From assembly GCA_050185825.1 (NCBI GenBank), contig JBFWZA010000015.1, positions 62,001-126,000 on the forward strand: 64,000 nt of DNA. The letters run 5' to 3'. Position numbers and translations under genes: made by a program. Of the stretch, positions 1-8,688 are shown one piece after another. The DNA comes from SZUA-309 sp050185825. GTDB lineage: Bacteria > Pseudomonadota > Gammaproteobacteria > Pseudomonadales > Azotimanducaceae. Under the pieces are notes generated by a model. That model searched no databases, was not told the origin of the DNA, and worked only from the letters and a program-made list of their open reading frames with translations. How positions within the stretch are numbered: position 1 is the first letter of the stretch; each line of letters starts with the position of its first letter.

Positions 1-1019
1 AGATGTGTGTGCCCACGGCGCTCGGTGGTGGCGGTCTCGGTCACCTCGCCTATTACGTCGGCTGGGAAGCCCTCTTCCACCATTGCGGCCCTCAGAACTG
101 GCTGATGCTCTATGCCCTCGCCCACTGGGCGTTCGGTCCGAGTCGGCTGCTCGAGCAGGTCAGCGCTGATGCACAGACCCGGATCCTCGGCGGACTGATG
201 GATGGCAGCCGCTCCATGTGCTTCGGCCTGTCGGAACCGAACGCCGGTTCCGACGCCAGCATGATCCGCACCCGGGCGGAGCGCGACGGCGACGGCTGGC
301 GTCTCTCCGGCCGGAAGATCTGGACCAGCAATGCCCCGGTCGCCGACTACTGCATCGTCTTCGCCGTAACCGACCCAGAGCGCGCCCGGAAGAAGCGGGG
401 CGGAATCAGTGCCTTCCTGGTCCCCACGGACTCGCCGGGCTTCGTCGTGCAGCGCGTGATCCGCCTGTTCGGGCACATCGGCGGTGACGAGGCCGAGCTG
501 GCGCTGGAAGCGGTGCAAGTCGAGCCCTGGCAGGTGGTGGGCGAGCTGGACCAGGGATTCGCCGCGGCGCTCTACGGTGTGTCGCTGGGCCGCATCTACA
601 ACTCGGCGCGCTCAGTGGGCTACGGACGCTGGGCCGTGGAAAAGGCGCTGGACTACGCCGCCACCCGGGAAGCCTTCGGCGCGCCCATTGCCGCCAATCA
701 GGGGGTGACCTTTCCCCTGGCGGAGTCGGCCACGGAGCTGCACGCCGCACACCTCCTGGGGCTCAACGCGGCCACGCTGCTGGATCGGGGCGAGCCCGCC
801 ATCAAAGAGCTGTCCATGACCAAGGCCTACTCGGTGCAGGTGGGTTTCCGCGCCGTGGACCGCGCCATTCAGACCCACGGCGCCATGGGCTTCACTAACG
901 AGCTGGGGCTCACCGAGGCGTGGCACGCGCTGCGCATCGTCAACGTGGCGGACGGCACCAACGAGATCCTGAACCGCACCATCGCGCAGCGGCTGCTGAA
1001 GGGGGACGTGGATCTCTGA
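1..1019 (+). CDS. Acyl-CoA dehydrogenase, 5' end cut by window edge
   Basis: FAD-dependent alpha,beta-dehydrogenation of an acyl-CoA thioester, the first step of beta-oxidation or a related acyl-CoA route; cytoplasmic. About 338 residues are visible and the reading frame is open to the window edge; the family is usually 380-400 residues, so roughly the first 40-60 are missing and the ATG at base 3 is probably internal. The middle-domain motif GLSEPNAGSDASM matches the flavin/substrate loop of the family, followed by TSNAPVADYCIVFA; the C-terminal helical domain has GAMGFTNELGLTEAW and GTNEILNRTIAQRLL, the usual end of these enzymes. It converges on an enoyl-CoA hydratase gene 13 bases away, and an acyl-CoA synthetase lies just beyond, so a fatty-acid or aromatic-acid CoA pathway is likely. 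The chain-length or substrate class cannot be read from the sequence. Confidence 0.93.
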   Translation, partial: MCVPTALGGGGLGHLAYYVGWEALFHHCGPQNWLMLYALAHWAFGPSRLLEQVSADAQTRILGGLMDGSRSMCFGLSEPNAGSDASMIRTRAERDGDGWRLSGRKIWTSNAPVADYCIVFAVTDPERARKKRGGISAFLVPTDSPGFVVQRVIRLFGHIGGDEAELALEAVQVEPWQVVGELDQGFAAALYGVSLGRIYNSARSVGYGRWAVEKALDYAATREAFGAPIAANQGVTFPLAESATELHAAHLLGLNAATLLDRGEPAIKELSMTKAYSVQVGFRAVDRAIQTHGAMGFTNELGLTEAWHALRIVNVADGTNEILNRTIAQRLLKGDVDL

Positions 1020-1032
1020 ACGCCCCCTGTGT

Positions 1033-1794
1033 TCAGAGCCCGGTGAAATCCGCCGACCGCTTCTCCCGGAAGGCAGCCAGCGCTTCCCGGTTCGCCGGGC
1101 CGCCGACCAGCGCCGCCAGCCCTGCGTTCTCCGCGGCGCAGCTCGCCCGGATCTGCTCGCGGATCGGGTCCATGATCAACGCCTTGGTCTGCACCAGCGA
1201 GGCCAGTGGCAGCGCCGCCAGCTTTCCCGCCTGGGCCATCACCCGCGGCATCAGCTCCGAAAGCGGCAGCGCTTCCATGACGAGTCCCGCTTGTGCGCAC
1301 TCCTCCCCCGTCATCCACTCCGCGGCGAGCAGAAACCAGGTGGCGCGCTGACGGCCCATGAGCCGGGGAAACAGATACGTGCTGCCTGCCTCCGCGGTGA
1401 GGCCGAGGCTCGAGAAGGGGCAGCGCAGCCGGGCTTCTTTCGCCATGTAAGCGAAGTCCGCCAGCCCGCAGATCGTGGCGCCGATGCCGGCGCCAATCCC
1501 GTTCACGGCCACGAAGAAAGGCTTCGGAAAATCGATGATCGCATCGAGCAGGCCCGCGAAGCCGTGCCGCGGCTTCGCCGTGGCCTGCCCCATCTCCTTG
1601 AGATCCGCCCCCGCAGAGAACGCGCGTCCGGCACCGGTGAGCACCAGCACCTTCACCGCGGTATCCCGCGTGGCGTCCAGAAAGGCGTCCGTGAGATCGT
1701 CCATCAGCGGGTTGTTGAAGGCGTTGAGCGCTTCGGGTCGATCCATCTCGACGATGCGGATCGCGCCTTCATCGCGTATGTTCACGGTGTTCAC
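1033..1794 (-). CDS. Enoyl-CoA hydratase/isomerase family protein
   Basis: Crotonase-fold enzyme of 253 residues acting on an enoyl-CoA thioester. The two oxyanion-hole segments are present: GAGRAFSAGADLKEMG (about residues 55-69) and AVNGIGAGIGATI (about 96-108). In the segment GLTAEAGSTYLFPRLMG (131-147) a single glutamate, E135, occupies the position used by isomerase-type members (PEA motif), while the classical hydratase GAGGTQRLPR is not matched, so a delta-isomerase or another crotonase activity is as likely as hydration. It is divergent from the acyl-CoA synthetase at 1877 with 82 bases between them, and probably shares its regulation. Confidence 0.9.
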   Translation of the reverse strand: MNTVNIRDEGAIRIVEMDRPEALNAFNNPLMDDLTDAFLDATRDTAVKVLVLTGAGRAFSAGADLKEMGQATAKPRHGFAGLLDAIIDFPKPFFVAVNGIGAGIGATICGLADFAYMAKEARLRCPFSSLGLTAEAGSTYLFPRLMGRQRATWFLLAAEWMTGEECAQAGLVMEALPLSELMPRVMAQAGKLAALPLASLVQTKALIMDPIREQIRASCAAENAGLAALVGGPANREALAAFREKRSADFTGL

Positions 1795-1813
1795 AGGTGC
1801 CTCCCGGGTTCGT

Positions 1814-1828
1814 CCCGCCTGCGGCGGG
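1814..1828. other. Short GC-rich hairpin in divergent intergenic region
   Basis: CCCGCC-TGC-GGCGGG forms a perfect 6-bp stem with a 3-base loop in the 82-base gap between the divergent enoyl-CoA hydratase and acyl-CoA synthetase genes. It lies in the 5' leader of the minus-strand gene and may be structural or part of a regulatory site; no better assignment can be made. Confidence 0.3.
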
Positions 1829-1876
1829 CAATGAGTACGCGTTCATTAACACAGAATCGGCACGGAATCCGCCCCG

Positions 1877-3478
1877 ATGACCCAGACCGTTCCCGACCTC
1901 AACTTCGGCGATCTCTTCGAAGCGGTCGCCACGGCCTTTCCCGAGCGGACGGCCATCGTCTTCGGCGAGCTCCGGCGTTCCTGGCGTGAGCTCGACCAGC
2001 GATCCAACCGTCTCGCCCGGGCGCTGGCCGGATTCGGCCTCGAGCCGGACAGCAAGGTCGCCTTCTATCTGCGCAACAGCCCGGCCTACGTGGAACTGTT
2101 CGCCGCCTGCGCCAAGGGCCGCTTCGTGCACGCCAACGTGAACTACCGCTACGTGGACCACGAGCTCTACTACCTGCTCGACAATGCGGATGCCGAGGCC
2201 GTGGTCTACGACGCGGAGTTCCGGCCGCACGTTGCCGCATTGCGCGACCGACTGCCCAAGGTGCGTGCCTACCTGGAGGTAGGTGAGGATCCCGTCGCCG
2301 CGTTTGCCCACGCCTTCGAAGCGGCCTGCAGCCGGGGTGATGACGCACCGCTCGGTATCGATCGGTCCGGCGACGATCTCTACTTCATGTACACCGGCGG
2401 CACCACCGGCTATCCCAAGGCGGTGATGTGGCCGGCGAAAGCGCGGATCGCCGCCATCGGCATGACCACGGCCCAGGACGTCAGCGGACACATCGAAACG
2501 CTCGAGAAGGCGGGCTCCTGGCCCGTCGCCCTCCCCGCTGCGCCCATGATGCACTCCACCGGGCTGACGACCATGATGGCGACGATGGTCAGCGGCGGCA
2601 CCGTGGTGATCCTGCCGAGTCGCTCCTTCGATGCAGAGATCTGCCTCGAGGAAATCGAGCGCAACCGCGTCATGCGCATGGCCATCGTCGGGGACGCCTT
2701 CTCCGTCCCGCTGTTGCGGTGTCTGCGTGAACACCCGGGGGAACACGACCTCGCTTCCGTGGCGCTGATCTCTTCTGCCGGTGCCATGTGGAGCGAGCAG
2801 CACAAGCAGGCCCTGCTCGATCACTTTCCGAATGCCGTGCTCGCCGATTCCCTCGGCTCCTCCGAAGGCTCCCGGATCGGTGCCGCTACCACGCGTCGCG
2901 GCGAGACGGGCAGCACCGGGCGCTTCGAGCTCGGTCCCGACGTGAAGGTGTTCCGTGAGGACTTCACGGAGGTGACGCCCGGATCGGGCGAAGCGGGCAT
3001 GCTCGCCAAGGCAGGTCCGCTGCCGCTCGGCTACTACAAGGATCCCGAGCGCACGGCGGCCACCTTTCCGACCATCGGCGGTGTGCGCTACTCGCTGGCC
3101 GGTGACTGGTGCCGGATCGAGTCCGACGGCACCATGACGCTGCTCGGCCGCGGCAACAACTGCATCAACACCGGCGGTGAGAAGGTCTATCCCGAGGAGG
3201 TGGAGGATGCGCTCAAGCAGATGCCGCAGGTGATCGATGCGGCCGTACTCGGTGTTCCGGACGAGCGCTGGGGTCAGGCCGTGGCGGCACTGCTGAGGAC
3301 GCAGGACGACCGTCCGCTTCCCAAGGACGAGCTGCGCGCGCACCTCGACCGCTTCGTCGCACGTTATAAGCACCCGCGTTACGTGCACGTCACCAACGCG
3401 GATTTCCGCCACGAGAACGGCAAGATCAACTATCGGGCGGCAAAGAAGCTGCTCGAGGACAATCTGAAATTCGCCTGA
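1877..3478 (+). CDS. AMP-dependent acyl-CoA synthetase/ligase
   Basis: Adenylate-forming enzyme of 533 residues that activates a carboxylic acid with ATP and transfers it to CoA. The phosphate-binding signature YTGGTTGYPKAVMW lies near residues 171-184, the hinge and C-terminal motifs LLGRGNNCINTGGEKVYPEEVE at about 420-441 include the usual GGEKVYPEEVE, and the C-terminal NGKINYR (about residues 514-520) carries the catalytic lysine. Length is normal for the class I synthetases. The context (dehydrogenase and crotonase genes on the left) suggests entry of a free acid into a CoA-dependent degradation route. The ATG start follows no strong Shine-Dalgarno but matches the family N-terminus. The acid it uses is not evident. 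Confidence 0.94.
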   Translation: MTQTVPDLNFGDLFEAVATAFPERTAIVFGELRRSWRELDQRSNRLARALAGFGLEPDSKVAFYLRNSPAYVELFAACAKGRFVHANVNYRYVDHELYYLLDNADAEAVVYDAEFRPHVAALRDRLPKVRAYLEVGEDPVAAFAHAFEAACSRGDDAPLGIDRSGDDLYFMYTGGTTGYPKAVMWPAKARIAAIGMTTAQDVSGHIETLEKAGSWPVALPAAPMMHSTGLTTMMATMVSGGTVVILPSRSFDAEICLEEIERNRVMRMAIVGDAFSVPLLRCLREHPGEHDLASVALISSAGAMWSEQHKQALLDHFPNAVLADSLGSSEGSRIGAATTRRGETGSTGRFELGPDVKVFREDFTEVTPGSGEAGMLAKAGPLPLGYYKDPERTAATFPTIGGVRYSLAGDWCRIESDGTMTLLGRGNNCINTGGEKVYPEEVEDALKQMPQVIDAAVLGVPDERWGQAVAALLRTQDDRPLPKDELRAHLDRFVARYKHPRYVHVTNADFRHENGKINYRAAKKLLEDNLKFA

Positions 3479-3501
3479 CCTCAGAGAAGGAGTAACCGAC
3501 A

Positions 3502-4176
3502 GTGGAATTCGACGAGGTCGTTCTCGGCCGCCGCAGCATCCGGGGCTTCCGGCCCGATCCGGTACCGAAGGACGTCATCCGCGAGGTCGTCTCGCTGGCG
3601 ACGCGCGCGCCCTCCTCCATGAACACCCAGCCCTGGCATCTGCACGCGGTCAGCGGCGAGCCGCTGGACCGCATCCGCCGGGGCAACACGGAACGCAACC
3701 TGGCGGGCGTGCCCGCGTCGCGGGAGATCCGCATGCACGGGCCTTACGAGGGCATCCACCGCGAGCGCCAGAAGCAGATCGCGGCACAACTCTTCGAGGC
3801 CATGGACATCGAGTGGACAGACAAAGCCCGGCGCCAGGACTGGGTGATGCGCGGCTTCCGTCAGTTCGACGCGCCGGTCTCCATCGTCGTCACCTTCGAT
3901 GCGGACCTCACCGACAACGACATCGCCATCTTCGACTGCGGCGCCGTGGTGAACTGCCTGGTGAACGCCGCCTGGTCGCGGGGACTCGGCTGCGTGATCA
4001 ACGGTCAGGGCATCATGCAGTCGCCGGTGGTACGCGAGCACGCACGCATCCCGGAACGCGAGGTGATCATGAGCTGCGTGGCCATGGGCTACCCACTCGA
4101 TGACTTTCCGGCCAACGATGTGGTCTCCACGCGCCGACCGGTAGACGAGGTGCTCAGCTTCGTCGGCTTCGACTGA
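3502..4176 (+). CDS. Nitroreductase family protein
   Basis: FMN-dependent oxidoreductase of 224 residues; members reduce nitroaromatics, quinones or flavins, or act as dehalogenases, with NAD(P)H. The start RRSIRGFRPDPVPKDVI and RAPSSMNTQPWHLHAV is the classic FMN-phosphate binding N-terminus, and GLGCVINGQGI near residue 162 is the second flavin-contact region. The start is GTG 3502, 9 bases after the Shine-Dalgarno AGAAGGAG. It lies 23 bases downstream of the acyl-CoA synthetase in the same direction, so the two are probably cotranscribed, and the UGA-containing redoxin gene follows 79 bases on. Substrate unknown. Confidence 0.93.
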   Translation: MEFDEVVLGRRSIRGFRPDPVPKDVIREVVSLATRAPSSMNTQPWHLHAVSGEPLDRIRRGNTERNLAGVPASREIRMHGPYEGIHRERQKQIAAQLFEAMDIEWTDKARRQDWVMRGFRQFDAPVSIVVTFDADLTDNDIAIFDCGAVVNCLVNAAWSRGLGCVINGQGIMQSPVVREHARIPEREVIMSCVAMGYPLDDFPANDVVSTRRPVDEVLSFVGFD

Positions 4177-4255
4177 CGGGAAGTCTGATCTTGTCGCTCA
4201 CCGAAGCGGCGGTGCATGATGCTCGGGTCAGACATCAGGGAAGGAGACAAACCGC

Positions 4256-5356
4256 ATGATCCTGGAATCGCCGAAGACCGATCGCGCCGCGTTCGAAGCG
4301 GGCACTGGCTGGCAGCTCAAGCCCGAAGGCGCCTGCAAGGGTGAGGTCTGCATTCCGCTGAAGGCCGATCCGGGCAACCCGCTTGATGTGCCGTCGCTGG
4401 CCGAGCAGATGGGCCTGCCACTGGTCACGGAGCCGGCCCACGGTCTCTGGGCCCTCGGCCCGGAAAGCATCGGCGGCCGCGCGCTCACCACTGCCGAGGC
4501 ACCCGACCTCCGGCTGCCGGATCTGAACGGCCAGGAGTTCCGCCTCTCGAGCCTTAGGGGTCAGAAGGTCCTCGTCTACGCCTGGGCACCCTACTGAGGC
4601 TGCTCCCGCGACCTGCCCGTGTGGCAGGCATTGCGCCAGGAGCTGCACCCGAAGGGATTCGAGCTGGTGACCGTGGGCCTCGACGCGCTCGGCGCCGACG
4701 GCTGCCGGCCGTTCATCGAGGCTGCGAAGCCTCAACACCCGTCGCTGATCGACGCCCACCACGTGCTGGCGGAGCTCTTCGGCGTCACCAACATTCCACA
4801 GAGCATCTGGATCGACGAAGCGGGCATGATCGTGCGCCCCGCCGAGACCGCGCCTGCCCCGCCGCAGCCGGGCGAACCCACACCGCAAGCGGACATGCCG
4901 GCGGAGACGCCGCAGCGCTTCAAGGAGATCATGGCCGAAGCGGTGAAGATCCGGGCGGACGCCCAGAGCTATCACACGGCACTGCGCGACTGGGTAGAGA
5001 AAGGCGCCGCGAGCCGCTTCGCGCTGTCGCCGGAGGCGGTGATCGCCCGATCGCGTCCACGCAACGCGGACGTGGCCCTGGGTCACGCGCACTTCGAGCT
5101 CGCCTGCGAGCTGGAACGTCGGGGCCACCATGACGCGGCCGTGCGCCACTTCCGGGAAGCCCACCGGCTGGTGCCGGACAGCTGGACGTTCCGCCGCCAG
5201 GCCTGGTCGCTCGAGCAGGTCGTGGACGGGCCGCTGGCCCGGTTCTGGCAGGGTCCGTCGCCGGATCGTCCGGAGGACTGGCCCTATGACGGCGACTGGC
5301 TGACGGACATCCGCAAAGCAGGGGCCGAAAACTACAACGATCCCTGGCGACCCTGA
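4256..5356 (+). CDS. Redoxin-domain selenoprotein candidate (UGA-encoded Sec114)
   Basis: Read through the in-frame TGA at 4595-4597, this is one 366-residue protein. The N-terminal part has GACKGEVC (Cys27 and Cys32). A thioredoxin/AhpC-TSA-type fold begins near residue 83 (APDLRLPDLNGQEFRL) and reaches its active site at WAPY-Sec-GC-SRDLPVW (Sec114, Cys116), where redoxins carry cysteine. After the TGA the same frame continues with FELVTVGLDALG and the conserved cis-Pro region TNIPQSIWIDEAG, and ends in a roughly 110-residue helical, TPR-like tail. The start ATG is set by GGGAAGGAGA 5-14 bases upstream. A SECIS-like hairpin follows the TGA. No signal peptide is seen, so it is probably cytoplasmic. 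Likely role: thiol or peroxide redox reaction. The alternative, two broken pieces of a dead gene, is weakened by the intact frame and conserved sequence on both sides. Confidence 0.85.
4602..4643 (+). promoter_or_regulatory. Candidate bacterial SECIS element of the redoxin gene
   Basis: Just after the TGA at 4595-4597 the mRNA can form a three-part hairpin: GCTCC 4602-4606 with GGAGC 4639-4643, CGC 4607-4609 with GCG 4633-4635, and a perfect 6-bp top stem CCTGCC 4612-4617 with GGCAGG 4623-4628, closed by the loop CGTGT 4618-4622. The loop has G as second base and starts 20 nt after the TGA, which fits the known bacterial rules (G within the first two loop bases; 16-37 nt spacing) for SelB binding. 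Pairing was done by hand. Confidence 0.75.
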
Positions 5357-5480
5357 TCCGTCCGGCACTGGGTACGTGGGTTGCCGCAATCGCGACCCAC
5401 GTCCCATCTCGTTGTGCGCAATTCGTTATGGTGGTCCCTGACGTGGCCCCTGCGGGGGTTTCGGAACGAGTTTCGATGTT

Positions 5481-5963
5481 ATGAAACACCCACTGTCGCT
5501 GGCTCTGCTCGTCGCGCTGCTGCTCGCCGGCTGCGCAAGCCAGAAACCACCTGCCGGACATCCGTCGTCGCTGCCACCGTCCGTCGCCGCCGGCGCCCGG
5601 GACTGCGTGGCGCTCGCCATGTACTGGGAGGCGCGCGGCGAGGGACGGGACGGCATGGCGGCGGTCGGTGCCGTGGTCGACAACCGGGTGAAGAGCCATG
5701 CGTTCCCCAACGATCACTGCAGCGTCGTCTACCAGGGTGGCGAAACACCGCCGTGCCAGTTCTCCTGGTGGTGCGACGGCAAGAGCGACCGTCCGACCAA
5801 CCAGGCCCAATGGGCGCTCGCCCTGGGAACCGCGGAGGACCTGCTGGCCGGACGGATCAGCGATCCGACGAAGGGCGCCCTGTTCTTCCACAGCACCGCC
5901 ATCCGGCGGCCGTGGAACCGCACCCAGACCGCGCGGATCGGCAACCACGTCTTCTACCGCTGA
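5481..5963 (+). CDS. Cell wall hydrolase (SleB/Hydrolase_2 family) lipoprotein
   Basis: 160-residue exported protein. The signal peptide MKHPLSLALLVALLLAGC ends in a lipobox (LAGC, Cys18). The domain ALAMYWEARGEGRDGMAAVG (about residues 48-67) with VVDNRVKS is the start of the SleB-type peptidoglycan hydrolase family, with the catalytic glutamate expected in YWEARGE. Conserved cysteines (Cys36, Cys78 and others) could form disulfides in the periplasm. Likely role: lytic cleavage of peptidoglycan during remodelling. It is converged upon by the lipoprotein gene at 6006; the 42-base gap contains nested inverted repeats (GATGAC-G-GTCATC) that could act as a bidirectional terminator. Confidence 0.88.
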   Translation: MKHPLSLALLVALLLAGCASQKPPAGHPSSLPPSVAAGARDCVALAMYWEARGEGRDGMAAVGAVVDNRVKSHAFPNDHCSVVYQGGETPPCQFSWWCDGKSDRPTNQAQWALALGTAEDLLAGRISDPTKGALFFHSTAIRRPWNRTQTARIGNHVFYR

Positions 5964-6005
5964 CGCGTCATCACAGGATGACGGTCATCTCGGGATGATG
6001 CGCCC

Positions 6006-6755
6006 TCAGCGGTCGCGGCTCGCCTGACCGATCGTGCTGAAGACTTCCTGCAGCATGGCTCTCGCATCTTCCTTCGTCGGACCCGAATAGGGTTCCGGTC
6101 CCGCAAAGTCGCTTGGCCGCAGGGAGCCAAGCGAAGGATCACCGGATGCGATCTTCTGCCGGTAGTCGTCCAGCTCGCGCTGGGCGGTGTCCTGAGCCTG
6201 CGTCCAGTAGGGAATCGCCTTTTCGGCGAGGTATTTCCGCTCTGCCCAGAGGTCGAGCACCATGTTGTTGTGCTCTTCCGCCGTGAGCCCCTCGTCCCGA
6301 TAGCCCGACCAGTACTTGTCGAGCTTTGCGTCGAGCTCATCATGACGCCGGTGAGCGGTGCTCAGACTGTCCGCGGCCGATACCACTGCCATGCTGAACG
6401 ACCGGTATTCCCGGCCCCGATCGAATGCCGCCAGGAAGGCGGCCTCGCCGTGTTCGACACACACACCGTTGTAGGCGCGACCCGACTCGCCGAGCTCGTA
6501 GCCGGTGGATTCGATGCAGTAGCGTGACAGTCCTTCGTTGCGGCCGGCCTCATAGGCGAGGCGGTCCATCGCGACGCCGTGTTTGCCGCAGTCTTTGCTG
6601 CGCCGATCGGCCTTGCTCAGCAGCTCTCCCCGCTGGCCATCCGACAGGCCGATCGATCGCCAGTCGGCAACGCTGCAGTCTTCCGCCGACATGCTGGCGC
6701 AACCGGAAACGAGCATGGCGACCGCGATGATGGCCAAAGGAAAACGGAACTCCAT
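6006..6755 (-). CDS. DUF2799-like lipoprotein
   Basis: 249-residue predicted outer-membrane or periplasmic lipoprotein of unknown function. The start MEFRFPLAIIAVAMLVSGC gives a clean type II signal peptide (Cys19); an upstream in-frame ATG would add 11 residues before it and is rejected. The repeated glycine-rich pattern DWRSIGLSDGQRG, YEAGRNEGLSRYC and YNGVCVEHGEAAFLAAFDRG is typical of DUF2799. The second half is charged and helical, probably a coiled coil (residues about 140-200). No functional partner is visible nearby. Confidence 0.78.
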   Translation of the reverse strand: MEFRFPLAIIAVAMLVSGCASMSAEDCSVADWRSIGLSDGQRGELLSKADRRSKDCGKHGVAMDRLAYEAGRNEGLSRYCIESTGYELGESGRAYNGVCVEHGEAAFLAAFDRGREYRSFSMAVVSAADSLSTAHRRHDELDAKLDKYWSGYRDEGLTAEEHNNMVLDLWAERKYLAEKAIPYWTQAQDTAQRELDDYRQKIASGDPSLGSLRPSDFAGPEPYSGPTKEDARAMLQEVFSTIGQASRDR

Positions 6756-6906
6756 GTACCGGCTCCTGTCCGAGAAGTCAGCACCCACCTAACTACAGCC
6801 TCAACACCCGAAACGTGACTTGCCCCTCACTTCCGGATCTCCGTGCACACCCGCCCGCAGCATTTGATCCGGATCCGCGCGGGATGACACAATCCGTCAG
6901 CGCATC

Positions 6907-8688
6907 ATGTCCATGACCCCCCGCCTCAACCGCCGCGCCCTCATCCGGGCCCTGCTCGCATCCGGACTGCTGTCGTCGGTGCGGCTGCCGGCCTATGCCT
7001 CCAGCGCCGGCGTGGCAGCGAGCGTTCCGGGCGGTGCGCCGGCGGATGTCACCCTCGACATCGCCGTCCGTCGGGAGCAGATCGACATCGCCGGCAGAGC
7101 CGCGTCGGCCGTCACGCTCAATCACTCCATTCCCGGCCCGCTGATCGAGCTGTGGGAAGGCCAGGAAGCAGCGCTGCGGGTCACCAACCACCTGAACGAG
7201 GACACCTCGGTTCACTGGCACGGCATTCTGCTGCCGTTCGAGCTGGACGGGGTGCCCGGGGTAACCTTTCCGGGCATCCGGCCCGGCGCCACCTTCGAGG
7301 CACGGTTTCCGGTCCGTCAGTACGGCACCTACTGGTACCACAGCCATTCCGGTCTGCAGGAGCAGGTCGGCCACTACGGTCCGCTGATCATCCACCCGCG
7401 AACGCCGGATCCGTTCGCGTTCGATCGGGACTACGTCATCCTGCTGTCGGACTGGACCTTCGAGGATCCCCATCGGATCCTGGCCAGGCTCAAGAAGCAG
7501 AGCCACTATTACAACTACCAGCGCCGTACCGTGCGTGATTTTGTCAATGATGTCGAAACATCCGGGCTGAAAGCGGCCGTCCAGGATCGCTGGATGTGGG
7601 GCAACATGCGCATGACACCCACCGACATCGCCGACGTCAGCGCCGCGACCTACACCTACCTGATGAACGGGCTGCATCCCGGCGCCAACTGGACAGGGCT
7701 GTTCAGCCCCGGCGAGCGCGTGCGGCTGCGCATCATCAACGCCTCGGCCATGACCTTCTTCAACGTCCGTGTGCCCGGCCTGCCCATGACTGTGGTGCAG
7801 GCGGACGGCCAGAACGTGGAGCCGGTGGTTACGGACGAGCTGCAGATCGGCATCGCGGAGACCTACGACGTGCTGGTCGAGCCCGACGGCCAGGCGCACA
7901 CCATCATGGCGGAATCCATGGACCGAAGCGGGTTCGCGCGCGGCACCCTGGCGACAGCGGCGGGTCTTACAGCCGCGGTACCAGCACTGCGCAAGCCGCC
8001 GCTCCGGACCATGATCGACATGGGTATGGATCACGGTGGCGACCATGCGCCGGTAGCCATGCCGGCGGCGGATGACTCGGCGCACGCGCACCACGGTCAC
8101 GCCGGGCATGCCATGTCCATGCCGGACCCCGAGATCTCGCCGGTCGTGGCGCATCACGGACCCGACCACCACGGACCGGGCAACACGGCGGTGGCCGAGG
8201 TGCAGCGGAACCGTCTCGCCGAGCGCGGCACCGGCCTCGAGGGTGAGGCGCACCGGGTGCTCACCTACGCGCAGCTTCGCAACGTTCTGCCCATGCAGGA
8301 CCGGCGCGAGCCGGCAACGACCTTCGAGCTCCACCTGACCGGCAACATGGAGCGCTACATGTGGTCCTTCGACGGCAGGGAGTTCCACGAGGTCACGAGT
8401 CCCCTCGACTTTCCCTTTGGCGAGCGGGTTCGGCTCATCCTGGTCAACGACACCATGATGGAGCACCCGATCCACCTGCACGGGATGTTCATGGAACTCG
8501 AGAACGGTCAGGGTGATCGGCTCCCGTTCAAGCACACCGTCATCGTCAAACCCGCCGAGCGGCTGAGCCTGTTGATCACGGCGAACGAGCCGGGACGCTG
8601 GGCGTTTCACTGCCACCTGCTCTACCACATGGAGATGGGCATGTTCCGGGTGGTCAGGGTGGCGCCGGAATCGCCGGGGTCGGTGTGA
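6907..8688 (+). CDS. copA: Copper resistance multicopper oxidase CopA
   Basis: 593-residue periplasmic multicopper oxidase that oxidises Cu(I) and sequesters copper. The N-terminus has a twin-arginine signal (RLNRRALIRALLASGLL), consistent with export of the folded, copper-loaded enzyme. Copper ligands are all present: HWHG (about 104-107), WYHSHSG (about 145-151), HPIHLHG (about 519-525) and HCHLLYHMEMGM (about 567-578), covering type 1, 2 and 3 sites. Between the second and third cupredoxin domains lies a Met/His-rich stretch (about residues 370-420: MGMDHGGDH, HAHHGHAGHAMSM) typical of CopA and used for extra copper binding. The stop codon overlaps the copB start (TGATG). No recognisable cop box was found upstream. 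Confidence 0.95.
   Translation: MSMTPRLNRRALIRALLASGLLSSVRLPAYASSAGVAASVPGGAPADVTLDIAVRREQIDIAGRAASAVTLNHSIPGPLIELWEGQEAALRVTNHLNEDTSVHWHGILLPFELDGVPGVTFPGIRPGATFEARFPVRQYGTYWYHSHSGLQEQVGHYGPLIIHPRTPDPFAFDRDYVILLSDWTFEDPHRILARLKKQSHYYNYQRRTVRDFVNDVETSGLKAAVQDRWMWGNMRMTPTDIADVSAATYTYLMNGLHPGANWTGLFSPGERVRLRIINASAMTFFNVRVPGLPMTVVQADGQNVEPVVTDELQIGIAETYDVLVEPDGQAHTIMAESMDRSGFARGTLATAAGLTAAVPALRKPPLRTMIDMGMDHGGDHAPVAMPAADDSAHAHHGHAGHAMSMPDPEISPVVAHHGPDHHGPGNTAVAEVQRNRLAERGTGLEGEAHRVLTYAQLRNVLPMQDRREPATTFELHLTGNMERYMWSFDGREFHEVTSPLDFPFGERVRLILVNDTMMEHPIHLHGMFMELENGQGDRLPFKHTVIVKPAERLSLLITANEPGRWAFHCHLLYHMEMGMFRVVRVAPESPGSV

Noticed and set aside
1769..3412. Long minus-strand ORF opposite the acyl-CoA synthetase
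   Set aside because: Antisense open frames of this length are common in high-G+C coding DNA; the plus-strand protein has complete family motifs.
4619..5356. Reading the second half of the redoxin gene as an independent protein starting at GTG 4619
   Set aside because: The GTG is inside the SECIS-like hairpin loop, lacks a Shine-Dalgarno, and would start in the middle of a thioredoxin fold without its active-site residue.
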